Positions 36,313-44,453 of a stretch of 64,000 nt of DNA are shown in pieces. Position 1 is the first letter of the stretch, and each line of letters begins with the position of its first letter. This stretch comes from Salipiger bermudensis (GTDB lineage Bacteria > Pseudomonadota > Alphaproteobacteria > Rhodobacterales > Rhodobacteraceae). The stretch covers positions 580,352-644,351 of the forward strand of contig NZ_JAIUZY010000003.1 of NCBI RefSeq assembly GCF_020171625.1, in the 5' to 3' direction. A program made the translations under genes and the position numbers. The notes under the pieces are model-generated. The model was not told where the DNA came from. It made no database searches and saw only the letters and a list, made by a program, of their open reading frames with translations.

Positions 36313-37053
36313 TCAGCGCGCCAGCCAGCCCCCGTCGACGTTCAGCACCGCGCCCGAGACGTAATCGCTTGCCGGTGCGGCAAGGAACACGGCGGTCTCG
36401 CCGATGTCTTCCGGACGGCCCCAGCGTCCCGCCGGAATACGCCCCAGAATCTCCTTGGAGCGCTCGGGATCCTCGCGCAGCGCCTCGGTGTTGTTGGTCG
36501 CGATGTAACCGGGGGCAATGGCGTTCACGTTGATGCCGCTCTTGGTCCATTCGTTCGCCAGCAGCTTGGTCATCCCGGCGACCCCGTGCTTGGAGGTCGT
36601 ATAGGACGGCACGCGGATGCCGCCCTGAAACGACAGGAGCGAGGCGATGTTCACGATCTTGCCGGTGCCACCGCGGGCAAAGACCTCGCGGGCGAACGCT
36701 TGCGAGGTGAAGAAGACCGCCTTGGCGTTGACGTCCATGACATCGTCCCAATCGGCCTCGGTGAAATCGACCGCATCGGCCCGCCGGATGATCCCGGCGT
36801 TGTTGACGAGGATGTCGATCCCGGCCCCCTCGAAGAGGCCCACGCCCGCCATCGGATCGCTGAAGTCGACGAGCGTTTCCGTGGCCTGCCCTCCGGCGGT
36901 AGTGATCCTGTCGACGGTTTCGGCACAGCTGCGGCGGCCGACGCAGGTCACCGCAGCGCCCGCACGGGCAAGGGCGACGGCGATCGCCTGACCGATGCCG
37001 GTGTTGGCACCGGTGACCAGGGCGTGACGGTTATCGAGAGAAAAAGCAGACAT
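36313..37053 (-). CDS. kduD: 2-dehydro-3-deoxy-D-gluconate 5-dehydrogenase
   Basis: A 246-aa short-chain dehydrogenase that reduces 2,5-diketo-3-deoxygluconate to 2-keto-3-deoxygluconate. Cofactor motif TGANTGIGQAIA is at 14-25, NNAGI at 84-88, catalytic S in NIASLLSFQGG, and the YTTSKHG (YxxxK) motif near 152-158. The KduD-type blocks SFQGGIRVPSYTTSKHGVAG and TKSGINVNAIAPGYIATNNT (abbreviated) match the family closely. GGGAG lies about 8 nt before the ATG at 37053. It ends 4 bp after the convergent regulator's stop and follows dctM by 19 bp. Confidence 0.92.
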   Translation of the reverse strand: MSAFSLDNRHALVTGANTGIGQAIAVALARAGAAVTCVGRRSCAETVDRITTAGGQATETLVDFSDPMAGVGLFEGAGIDILVNNAGIIRRADAVDFTEADWDDVMDVNAKAVFFTSQAFAREVFARGGTGKIVNIASLLSFQGGIRVPSYTTSKHGVAGMTKLLANEWTKSGINVNAIAPGYIATNNTEALREDPERSKEILGRIPAGRWGRPEDIGETAVFLAAPASDYVSGAVLNVDGGWLAR

Positions 37054-37072
37054 CAGACGTCTCCCATCATGG

Positions 37073-38395
37073 TTACATGAGGCCGAGGAAGCGCGGGAGC
37101 GCCAGGGTGAACCACGGCACGTAGGTCACCAGCGCCAGCGCAAGGCTCGTGGCGAAGAAGAAGGGCAGGATCGGGCGGATCACCTGATCGATGCGGAGAC
37201 CGGCCACGGCGCAGCCGACGAACAGCACGCTCCCGACCGGAGGCGTCATCGATCCCACCCCGAGGTTGAAGATCATCATGATCCCGAGATGGACGGGATG
37301 AATTCCGATTTCCTGAGCGATCGGCAGGAAGATCGGCGTGAAGATCAGGACGGCGGGCGTCAGGTCCATGAAGAACCCGATGATGAGCAGGCTGATGTTC
37401 ATCACCAGCAGGATGACGATCGGGTTGTCGAACGACAGGATGCCCTCTGCGATGATGTCCGGGATGCCCGCGATCGTCATGACGTAGGACATGATGCCGG
37501 ACGCCGCGATCAGGAACAGGATCGAGCAGCTCGTCACGGCGGACGAGACCAGGGCCTCGACATACTCGCGCCAGCTGGCCATCCGGTAGAGCAGCGACAG
37601 CAGGAACGAATAGAGCACCGCAACCGCCGCGCCTTCGGTCGCGGTAAAGGCGCCGATGGCGATGCCGCCGATGACCACGACCACCATCAGCAGCGACGGC
37701 AGAGCCGCCCAGAAGGTGCGCAGCGCTTCACCGAAGCTCGTGCTGGCCTCGCTGCGGTAGCCGCGGCGCCACGCGATGACGGTGATGACACTCATCACCG
37801 ACAGACCCATCAGCAGGCCGGGCCCGTAGCCCCCGATGAACAGCGCCGAGATCGACGTGCCACCGGACACCAGCGAGAACAGGATCAGCGGCCCCGAGGG
37901 CGGGATCAGGATGCCGGTGGGGGCCGAGGCAATGTTGACCGCGGCGGAGAACCGGCGATCATAGCCCTCCTTGGCCTGCAGCGGACCCATCACGCCGCCA
38001 ACCGCCGCAGCCGCGGCGATGGACGAGCCCGAGATCGACCCGAACAGCATGTTGGCGATGACATTGGTGTGCGCGAGCGCCCCCGGCATACGCCCCCCCA
38101 CCAGCTTGGCGAGGTTGATGAGGCGAATGGCGATGCCGCCCTTGTTCATGATGTTGCCGGCCAGAACGAAGAACGGGATGGCCAGCAGCGTGAAGCTGTC
38201 GATCCCGGAGAACATCTTCTGCGCCCCGACGAAGAAGATCACGTCGGTCGGCAGGTAGACCATGCCGACCAGCAGGGACGAGACCCCGATCGCGATCGAG
38301 ATCGGGGTGCCAAGCGCCAGAAGCCCGAAGAACAGCGCGAAGAGCGAGACCGCCGCCCCGGCAGGGTCGAGCATGTAGTCGATCAGGAAATCCAT
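37073..38395 (-). CDS. dctM: TRAP transporter large permease (DctM), uronate locus
   Basis: A 440-aa polytopic protein of the normal DctM length with about 12 membrane segments. Family blocks seen are SISGSSIAAAAAVGGVMGPLQ, ASAPTGILIPPSGPLILFSLVSGG and GVGSMTPPVGSVLFVGCAVAG. It is the channel subunit that, with DctQ and the binding protein encoded divergently, imports a uronate or unsaturated oligouronide using the Na+ gradient. It starts one base after the dctQ stop and is followed by kduD, so transport and catabolism are co-transcribed. Confidence 0.92.
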   Translation of the reverse strand: MDFLIDYMLDPAGAAVSLFALFFGLLALGTPISIAIGVSSLLVGMVYLPTDVIFFVGAQKMFSGIDSFTLLAIPFFVLAGNIMNKGGIAIRLINLAKLVGGRMPGALAHTNVIANMLFGSISGSSIAAAAAVGGVMGPLQAKEGYDRRFSAAVNIASAPTGILIPPSGPLILFSLVSGGTSISALFIGGYGPGLLMGLSVMSVITVIAWRRGYRSEASTSFGEALRTFWAALPSLLMVVVVIGGIAIGAFTATEGAAVAVLYSFLLSLLYRMASWREYVEALVSSAVTSCSILFLIAASGIMSYVMTIAGIPDIIAEGILSFDNPIVILLVMNISLLIIGFFMDLTPAVLIFTPIFLPIAQEIGIHPVHLGIMMIFNLGVGSMTPPVGSVLFVGCAVAGLRIDQVIRPILPFFFATSLALALVTYVPWFTLALPRFLGLM

Positions 38396-38396
38396 G

Positions 38397-38897
38397 TCAG
38401 ACGGCCTCCTCGGGCAGCTCGACCGGGCTTATGCGGCCGGTCGCGATCAGGATCGTATTGATCGCCTGCAGTGCAATGATCAGCCCAGCGGAGACCGGAA
38501 CTGCGAGATAGATCAGGCCCATCGAGAGCTGCATGATCGGAGAGAGCTGGGACATCGCCGACTGGCTGGCGTGCCAGCCCCCCATCAGCATGACGAACCC
38601 GGCAAATGCGATCGTCACCAGCCCGTTGAACACGCCGAGCGTCTTCTGCGCCCAGGGCGGGCTGATATGGACCAGAAGCTCGAGAGACAGGTGCTTGCGG
38701 GTCCCGAAGCAGTAGGCCGTACCGAGCAGCGCCATCCAGATCATCGAGAACCGCAGGGTTTCTTCGGTGAACAGGGCCGGTGTCGCCAGCACGTAGCGCG
38801 TGAACACCTGCCACAGCATCAGGCAGACCATGATGACCAGCAGGGCGCAGATCAGGACCAGAAGCGCGCGCTCCAGTCCCTTTTTGAATAAAAGCAT
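38397..38897 (-). CDS. dctQ: TRAP transporter small permease (DctQ), uronate locus
   Basis: A 166-aa membrane protein with four transmembrane segments: about 9-31 (ALLVLICALLVIMVCLMLWQ), 49-65, 87-108 and 125-147. AGGAG lies 8 nt before the ATG at 38897. Longer frames extend into the promoter region and were not used. It is the first gene of the minus-strand unit dctQ-dctM-kduD. It is divergent from the binding-protein gene. Confidence 0.88.
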   Translation of the reverse strand: MLLFKKGLERALLVLICALLVIMVCLMLWQVFTRYVLATPALFTEETLRFSMIWMALLGTAYCFGTRKHLSLELLVHISPPWAQKTLGVFNGLVTIAFAGFVMLMGGWHASQSAMSQLSPIMQLSMGLIYLAVPVSAGLIIALQAINTILIATGRISPVELPEEAV

Positions 38898-38996
38898 GTG
38901 TTTGGCTCCTCTCCGGCGGGCCTTGGGGCACAGGTCTCCTCCCGCACCCTCCCGCGGTGCGGCCCCGGCGCGACCTTGGGATGTGAAAACCGTGCG

Positions 38997-39018
38997 TGCA
39001 ACATGAAAAATTATTCCA
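38997..39018. promoter_or_regulatory. Candidate regulator operator 2, before dctQ
   Basis: The 22-bp site begins TGCAACATG and ends TTATTCCA. Aligned with operator 1 it matches 17 of 22 positions, including both outer arms except one G/C. It lies 100 bp upstream of the dctQ start. Confidence 0.55.
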
Positions 39019-39167
39019 TACTGGTGGTGGTTTTGGCATTTTTTAGCGAGCGGGAGACCAAAAGCCCAAGCACTGTTCGCTTCACCCCCGCGCCATGACT
39101 GAAAAGTACGAACCATAATAGCGGCTTAAGGCCGCACTTCCCAAGCGCGAGCAGCAAAACGCGAGCA

Positions 39168-39189
39168 TGCAAAATAATTACATATAGCA
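39168..39189. promoter_or_regulatory. Candidate regulator operator 3, before dctP
   Basis: The 22-bp site starts TGCAAAAT and ends ATATAGCA. It matches operator 1 at 14 of 22 positions, mostly in the arms, and is itself an imperfect dyad. It lies 105 bp upstream of the dctP start. Confidence 0.45.
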
Positions 39190-39293
39190 ATTTGTTTTCA
39201 TGATCCTCATGTTTCCGGCGTCTTCGGCATCACGCCGGACGATGACCCGGCGCCATCCGCTGGAGGGGGGGCGCTTTTCCAAGGGAGGACGAC

Positions 39294-40268
39294 ATGACAT
39301 TCAAGACACTTGCCCTTTCCGCGACCGCAGCGCTGGCCCTGTTTGCCGGAAGCGCGGATGCGAAAACTCGCCTGCGCCTCGCGAACTCGCTTTCCGAGGA
39401 CCACCCCACGAGCACCGCATTGCAACAGTTCGCAGATGAGGTGGAAGAGAGAACCGACGGTGAAGTCACCATCCGCGTTTTCCTCAACGGCGTTCTCGGC
39501 TCCGAGCGCGAGGTGCTCGAGCAGCTGCAGAACGGCGCCGTCGACATGACCCGCGTGAGTGCCGGCAACCTCGAGAACTTCGATCCGGTCTTCAAGGCTT
39601 TCACCCTGCCCTACATCTTCACCAGCGAAGACCAGTTCTATCGCGTGATGACGGGACCGGTGGCCGATGAGGTCTACGCCGCGACCGAAGGCAGCGGCTT
39701 CACCGGCCTGACCTTCTTCGACAGCGGCGCGCGCTCGTTCTACACCAGCGACAAGCCGATCGAGACTCCCGCCGACCTCGAAGGCGAGAAGATCCGGGTG
39801 ATGAACTCCAACAGCTCGATCCGCATGGTCGAGATGATGGGCGGCACCCCGACCCCGATGCCCTACGCTGAAATCTACACGTCCCTTCAGCAGGGGGTCA
39901 TCGACGGCGCCGAGAACAACGTCACTGCGCTGACCATCGGCCGTCACGGCGAGGTCGCCAAGTACTACAGCCAGGACGAGCACCTGCGGGTTCCCGACTT
40001 CCTCGTGATCTCGAACGCGGCGATGGACAAGCTGACCGAAGAGCAGCAGGCCATCATCAAGGAAGCTGCGGTGAACGCCACCGAAGCGTTCCGCGGCATC
40101 TGGGCCGAGGCGATCTCTGACGCCCGCGCCGAAGCCGAAGAAATGGGCGTGACCTTCGTCGAGCCCGACCAAGCGCCGTTCCGCGAGAAAGTCATGCCAC
40201 TGCTCGATGAGTATCGCGACGATCCCGATTTCGGCGACGTGCTCACCCAGATCCTCGAAACCGAGTAA
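39294..40268 (+). CDS. dctP: TRAP transporter substrate-binding protein (DctP), uronate locus
   Basis: A 324-aa periplasmic protein with a clear signal peptide (MTFKTLALSATAALALFAGSADA, cleavage near 23). The mature chain starts KTRLRLANSLSEDHPTSTALQQ and carries the DctP-type core EGEKIRVMNSNSSIRMVEMMGG. That core contains the conserved Arg that clamps the ligand carboxylate, and it is followed by PMPYAEIYTSLQQGVIDGAENN. Solved relatives bind uronates or aldonates, which fits the surrounding genes. AAGGGAGGACG precedes the ATG. The GH105-like gene follows 45 bp later. Confidence 0.92.
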   Translation: MTFKTLALSATAALALFAGSADAKTRLRLANSLSEDHPTSTALQQFADEVEERTDGEVTIRVFLNGVLGSEREVLEQLQNGAVDMTRVSAGNLENFDPVFKAFTLPYIFTSEDQFYRVMTGPVADEVYAATEGSGFTGLTFFDSGARSFYTSDKPIETPADLEGEKIRVMNSNSSIRMVEMMGGTPTPMPYAEIYTSLQQGVIDGAENNVTALTIGRHGEVAKYYSQDEHLRVPDFLVISNAAMDKLTEEQQAIIKEAAVNATEAFRGIWAEAISDARAEAEEMGVTFVEPDQAPFREKVMPLLDEYRDDPDFGDVLTQILETE

Positions 40269-40313
40269 GCCGCACGCCCGACTGGGCCGCCCCCGGAAGA
40301 ATAGAATAGCGAC

Positions 40314-41411
40314 ATGATGACCGAGACTGTGAACCTGCAAGACGACATTCGAGAGAAGATCGCCCTGATCGTCTCCGGGCTGCGCAACCTTCGAGACGAG
40401 GGGCGTTTCGACGAACCCAACCTCGATGGCACAGCGGGGGACTACGTCAGCTTCGACAGTTGGGAGTGGCCGCAGGGGGTTGGCCTCTATGGCATCGCGC
40501 AGCTCTGGAAACAGACCGGGGATGCCGATGCGCGGGCGCTGCTGGAAGACTGGTACGACACCCAGTTTTCCCGCGGCCTGCCCAAAATGAACGTGAACAC
40601 GACAGCGCCGATGCTGGCGCTGTCGATCCTCTGGTCGGAAACCCGCGACCCCAAATGGGAGCCGGCAATGCGCGACTGGGCGCAGAAGCTGCTCACCGAG
40701 GCCCCGCGCACCGCGGGCGGTGGTTTCCAGCACGATGTGTCGGACAAGATCAACGAAGGCGAGCTCTGGGACGACACGCTCTTCATGCTGGCGCTGTTCC
40801 TTGCCAGCTACGGTCAGGCGAGCGGCCAAAGCGAGCTCGTCGACGAGGCGGCCTACCAGTTCCTCGTGCACACCCATTACCTCGCCGAGCGCGAGACCGG
40901 GCTCTGGTTCCACGGCTGGACCTTCGACGGCAACCACAACTTCGCCCGCGCCCGCTGGGCCCGCGGCAACAGCTGGATTTCCGCCGGCGTGCTCGACCTC
41001 TTCGATCTGGCAGAGCTCGACCCGGCCACCAAGCGCTTCCTGTCGTGGATCGTGACGTCGCAGCTCGAAACCCTGCTGAGCTATCAGTGCGAAAGCGGTG
41101 CCTGGCGTACGCTTGTCGACGATGAAACCTCCTATGAAGAGATCTCCGCGACGGCCGCGATCGGCTACGCGCTGCTCAAGGCGCACCGCCTTGGCCTCGG
41201 AGACGCGCGCTGGCGCGACGGCGGGATCAAGGCCCTCAAGGCCGTCCTCGCCAACATCGACAAGGACGGGGTCGTGCAACAGGTGTCCTATGGCACGCGC
41301 ATGGGCCACGATCTGCAGTTCTATCGCGACATCCCGATCCAGCCGACGGGCTACGGCCAGTCGATGGCCCTGCTGTGCCTGGTCGAGGCCCTCAATCACG
41401 AGGCGGTGTAA
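40314..41411 (+). CDS. Unsaturated uronyl hydrolase, GH105/GH88-type
   Basis: A 365-aa (alpha/alpha)6-barrel enzyme without a signal peptide, hence cytoplasmic. It adds water across the double bond of 4-deoxy-unsaturated uronic acid at an oligosaccharide end, releasing the sugar that KduI uses. Landmarks match YteR-like proteins: ELWDDTLFMLALFLASYG with the catalytic-type Asp, GLWFHGWTFDGNHNFARARWARGNSW, and SATAAIGYALLKA (each quoted in part). The first of two adjacent ATGs (40314, 40317) is used. Rhamnogalacturonan, pectin, ulvan or glycosaminoglycan fragments are all possible substrates. A hairpin follows at 41426. Confidence 0.88.
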   Translation: MMTETVNLQDDIREKIALIVSGLRNLRDEGRFDEPNLDGTAGDYVSFDSWEWPQGVGLYGIAQLWKQTGDADARALLEDWYDTQFSRGLPKMNVNTTAPMLALSILWSETRDPKWEPAMRDWAQKLLTEAPRTAGGGFQHDVSDKINEGELWDDTLFMLALFLASYGQASGQSELVDEAAYQFLVHTHYLAERETGLWFHGWTFDGNHNFARARWARGNSWISAGVLDLFDLAELDPATKRFLSWIVTSQLETLLSYQCESGAWRTLVDDETSYEEISATAAIGYALLKAHRLGLGDARWRDGGIKALKAVLANIDKDGVVQQVSYGTRMGHDLQFYRDIPIQPTGYGQSMALLCLVEALNHEAV

Positions 41412-41425
41412 GACCGCCCCTCCCC

Positions 41426-41456
41426 TCGGAAGCGTCAGGTTCGCCGACGCTTCCGA
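41426..41456 (+). terminator. Hairpin after the GH105-like gene
   Basis: A perfect 11-bp stem, TCGGAAGCGTC (41426-41436) with 41446-41456, and a 9-nt loop, 15 bp after the stop. It is a likely terminator or 3'-end stabiliser. Confidence 0.6.
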
Positions 41457-41995
41457 TCTCCTGCGAAAGGCCGGGCCGTCGGTGACCTGCCACGGCCCCT
41501 TCCCCTCCACGCCCGCGACCTGCCCCCGATTGGCCTTTGCGCCGGTCCGTGAGTTTGGGCGAACGCCCGACGCGCGCCGTGCTCATCTCTCGGGCGATTT
41601 CGGTGGAGAGCAGCAAAGCGTCGTCAGCCGGGGCCGGTGATCGAAGGCCCAAAGCGACCGACTCCGTCTCTCAATTGACAAGCCTTCCTTCCGGTCTCTC
41701 CGGTTGAGCGTCTCCCGGTTCCGTGCCCAGCGCGTCCCCTCAGAGCATGGCTTGAAGCGCCCGCTTTCTTGACAGAGCTCCGCAATGCACGGCCGGAAAG
41801 CGAATGATCCGCTCTTCGCTCACCCGGCTTTTCGGCTTTATCAGCCCCCCCTTTCAGACAGCAGGCGGCGCGCAAGACAAAAGGTCTCGCGGGCGTCTCA
41901 CGGCACTGAAACCCGTATAGCGCGAAAAACGCAGGAGAAATTCTGCCGCGCCAAAAGCGGTGCGCGCGAAGCCGCGCAAGGTAACAAATGTTGCC

Positions 41996-42020
41996 GGAAC
42001 CTTGGATCGAAGCCGCAGTT
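41996..42020 (+). promoter_or_regulatory. EcfG-like (general stress) promoter
   Basis: GGAAC at 41996-42000, 16 bp, then AGTT at 42017-42020. The alphaproteobacterial stress sigma factor EcfG recognises GGAAC-N16/17-CGTT; only one of nine positions differs. It lies 57 bp before the first ATG of the operon that includes the catalase gene. Confidence 0.5.
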
Positions 42021-42076
42021 TTCCTTGCAGCGCTGCCTCCCACCGAACGGTGGCGCGCTTCACAAGGAACCACACC

Positions 42077-43531
42077 ATGTCACCACCCGACGGGCGATGC
42101 GCCTTTTTGGGACTGATGGCGCTTGCCATGCTGTTGCCGACACTGGCTCTTCCGGTGGTCGCGATGGCCATTCTTTTGCAGGCCATGCTCGGGGCGCTGA
42201 ACCTCCATGCCGGGTTTGGCCTGAAGCGCCGTGCGCCCGAAGCGGCACCCCGGCCGGCCGCGTCACAGCGGCTGCATTTCTCCGTGCATCTGGCGACCCA
42301 TAGCGAACCCTCCGCCGTGGTCGCGCGCACCCTGCATGCCTTCGCGCGGCAGGATGATTGCCCGGAGTTCGAGGTCATCGTGCTCGACAACAACACCGCC
42401 GATCCGGCACTCTGGCGCCCGGTCGAGACGCTGTGCCACGCCCTCGGCCCCGCGTTCCGCTTCTACCACGAAGAGGGCGTCACCGGGGCCAAGGCGGGCG
42501 CGCTCAATATCGCGCTTGCACGGACAAGCCCCGCCGCCACCCACGTCGTCGTCGTCGATGCCGACTATGAGGTCACGCCGGATTTCCTAGCCATCGCGGC
42601 CCAGGAGCTGCAGCGCGGCGGCGACGCCTTCGTCCAGTTCCCGCAGGCCTACCATGGCGACGCGGGCCCCGCTCAGGGCCTGTCACTTGAGCTGGCGGAC
42701 TATTTCCTGCGCCACGCACGGCAGGCGAACCTCGCAGGGGCGATGTTGCTGACCGGAACCCTCAGCGTCATCAGTCGGCCCGCGCTCGAGACTGTCGGCG
42801 GATGGAGCGCGCGGAGCCTCACCGAGGATGCCGAGCTTGGCCTGCGCCTCCACCGCATGGGGTATCGCGGGCGGTTCGTGGACCGGATCGTCGGACGCGG
42901 TTTGCTGCCCCTCGATCTTGGCGGCCTGAGCCTGCAACGGTATCGCTGGGCGGCTGGCAACATCGACACGGCCCGTGGCGTCTTCGGCGGGCTTCCGGGG
43001 CGCACGACGCTTCAGCTCTTCGCCCAGCTCACCGCCTGGACGAACCTCGCGCTGCCCTGCACCGCCACGCTGATCGGCGGCGGCGCGGCGTTGGCGCTGG
43101 GGCACCACGTCGAGGCAAGCCGCCTGCTGGTCACGCTGTCGGGGATCGGCCTCGTGCTGGTGTACCTCTCGGCGTGCCTGCCCATGGTCCTCGGCATGGT
43201 CGCCCGCGGCCGCCCGTCGGTGAGGGCTTTCGGGGTGGCATTGACGGCGCGGGCCGCAATGATCCTGCCATCGGCGCTAGGGACCGTGGACGCCCTGATG
43301 GGCCGGCCCGGCAGTTTCCAGCGGACCGCGAAGGACGTCAGTCAGGCTTCCGATGCCGTCGGGCCGATGCTGCCTGCGCTGGCGCTCTGCGGAGGCGTCC
43401 TGCTGGCCATCCCGCACCTGCCTGCCGCCGCCGCACTTGGCGCGGTCCTCGTGGCGCTGCCCTATCCGCTGTCCCTCGCCACGCGCCGCCGACTGGTCGC
43501 CTACCGCTCCGCCCTTCCCGCCACCGCCTGA
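42077..43531 (+). CDS. Membrane glycosyltransferase family 2, BcsA/NodC-like
   Basis: A 484-aa inner-membrane glycosyltransferase. Two hydrophobic segments lie at the start (about 8-42). The GT2 catalytic domain has D104 in VIVLDNN, DAD at 161-163, TED at 249-251 and QRYRW at 287-291. That set (D, DxD, TED, QxxRW) marks processive beta-glycosyltransferases such as cellulose, chitin and NodC-type synthases. Several membrane segments follow (about 310-475). AAGGA is 8 nt before the ATG at 42077. It opens an eight-gene operon. The polymer or short oligosaccharide formed is unknown. Confidence 0.85.
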   Translation: MSPPDGRCAFLGLMALAMLLPTLALPVVAMAILLQAMLGALNLHAGFGLKRRAPEAAPRPAASQRLHFSVHLATHSEPSAVVARTLHAFARQDDCPEFEVIVLDNNTADPALWRPVETLCHALGPAFRFYHEEGVTGAKAGALNIALARTSPAATHVVVVDADYEVTPDFLAIAAQELQRGGDAFVQFPQAYHGDAGPAQGLSLELADYFLRHARQANLAGAMLLTGTLSVISRPALETVGGWSARSLTEDAELGLRLHRMGYRGRFVDRIVGRGLLPLDLGGLSLQRYRWAAGNIDTARGVFGGLPGRTTLQLFAQLTAWTNLALPCTATLIGGGAALALGHHVEASRLLVTLSGIGLVLVYLSACLPMVLGMVARGRPSVRAFGVALTARAAMILPSALGTVDALMGRPGSFQRTAKDVSQASDAVGPMLPALALCGGVLLAIPHLPAAAALGAVLVALPYPLSLATRRRLVAYRSALPATA

Positions 43532-43541
43532 GGACCATCTT

Positions 43542-44453
43542 ATGACACCGAGCGTCACGATCGTCATTCCGACCTACAATCGCGCCCTCACGCTTCCGCA
43601 GGCCATCGAGGCGGCACTGGGGCAGTCGCACCCCCAGACCACGGTGATGGTGGTCGATGACGGATCCCGCGACGAGACAGGCGCCGTCCTCGCGCGATAC
43701 GCCGATCATCCCCGGTTCGTCGGCGTCAGCCTTGTCGGAAACGTCGGCACCGCGCAGGCAAAGAACGTGGGCATCGCCCTCAGCACGACCGACGCCATCA
43801 CCTTCCACGATTCCGATGACCTGCCCCACCGCGACAAGGTCATGCGGCAGGCGCGCGTTCTTGGGAACGAGACCATCGGCGCGCATCCCTGCCTCAACTG
43901 GCGCCTGTCGGGCCGGGAGCCTGAAACACGCATCCAAGTGGGCGGTGTGCTGTCCCACCATGAGCTCATCCTGCCCGATGGCGAGCGCGTCGAGATCCGC
44001 CGCACCCTCAGCCTCGTCGACGACTTCTTCCCGAATCTGCAGATGGCCGCCGGCGTGCCGGGAGACTGGACGCATGTGAACTCCGGCCTGTTTCACCGGT
44101 CGGTCTTTGACCGGCTCGGCGGATTCTCGGACTGCATCGAAGAGGACCGGGAGTTCCGCAACCGGCTGATCATGGCGGGCGAGGTGCTCTGGGTCATTCC
44201 CGAGATCCTGCTGACCAAGATCGAGACCCCCGACAGCCTGACCCAGGCGGGCGCGACGGATTACGACAGCCCGCAGCGCATTGCCGATCGCAAGCGGGTC
44301 TGGGACGCGGTGGCCCGCTGGTTCGCCACCCGCGAGGTCGATCCGGTGCCGATCGACCTTTCCGGCATCAGCATCCGGTCCTGCACCAACCCGGCCCTGT
44401 GTGACCGCGGCGCGCTGGCCCGGTTGACCGCGCCTCGGGACCGTGTGGCATGA
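43542..44453 (+). CDS. Glycosyltransferase family 2
   Basis: A 303-aa soluble GT-A enzyme. It begins with the family start VTIVIPTYNRALTLPQAI, then VVDDGSRDETG (nucleotide-binding D at 39-40) and ITFHDSDDLPHRDKV, where DSDD (90-93) is the metal-binding motif. The acceptor region includes VNSGLFHRSVFDRLGGFSD and EEDREFRNRLIMAGEV with the usual catalytic ED. It starts 10 bp after the first glycosyltransferase and overlaps the third by 4 bp (ATGA). Donor and acceptor are unknown. Confidence 0.87.
   Translation: MTPSVTIVIPTYNRALTLPQAIEAALGQSHPQTTVMVVDDGSRDETGAVLARYADHPRFVGVSLVGNVGTAQAKNVGIALSTTDAITFHDSDDLPHRDKVMRQARVLGNETIGAHPCLNWRLSGREPETRIQVGGVLSHHELILPDGERVEIRRTLSLVDDFFPNLQMAAGVPGDWTHVNSGLFHRSVFDRLGGFSDCIEEDREFRNRLIMAGEVLWVIPEILLTKIETPDSLTQAGATDYDSPQRIADRKRVWDAVARWFATREVDPVPIDLSGISIRSCTNPALCDRGALARLTAPRDRVA

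Larger units (their letters stand above)
38898..39293. other. Divergent promoter region, dctQ and dctP
   Basis: 396 bp between divergent starts. It becomes distinctly AT-rich around 39000-39200, as expected for regulated promoters, and holds two candidate operators (38997-39018 and 39168-39189). No gene is supported. Confidence 0.6.
41412..42076. other. Long intergenic region before the glycosyltransferase/catalase operon
   Basis: 665 bp without a supported gene. It contains a hairpin at 41426-41456, two TTGACA hexamers (about 41677 and 41769) without a good -10 partner, and an EcfG-like promoter at 41996-42020 close to the first glycosyltransferase. Open frames here are shadows. Confidence 0.5.

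Noticed and set aside
41677..41792. TTGACA hexamers as a sigma-70 promoter for the glycosyltransferase operon
   Set aside because: No acceptable -10 element at 16-18 bp from either hexamer; the EcfG-like site is closer to the first gene.
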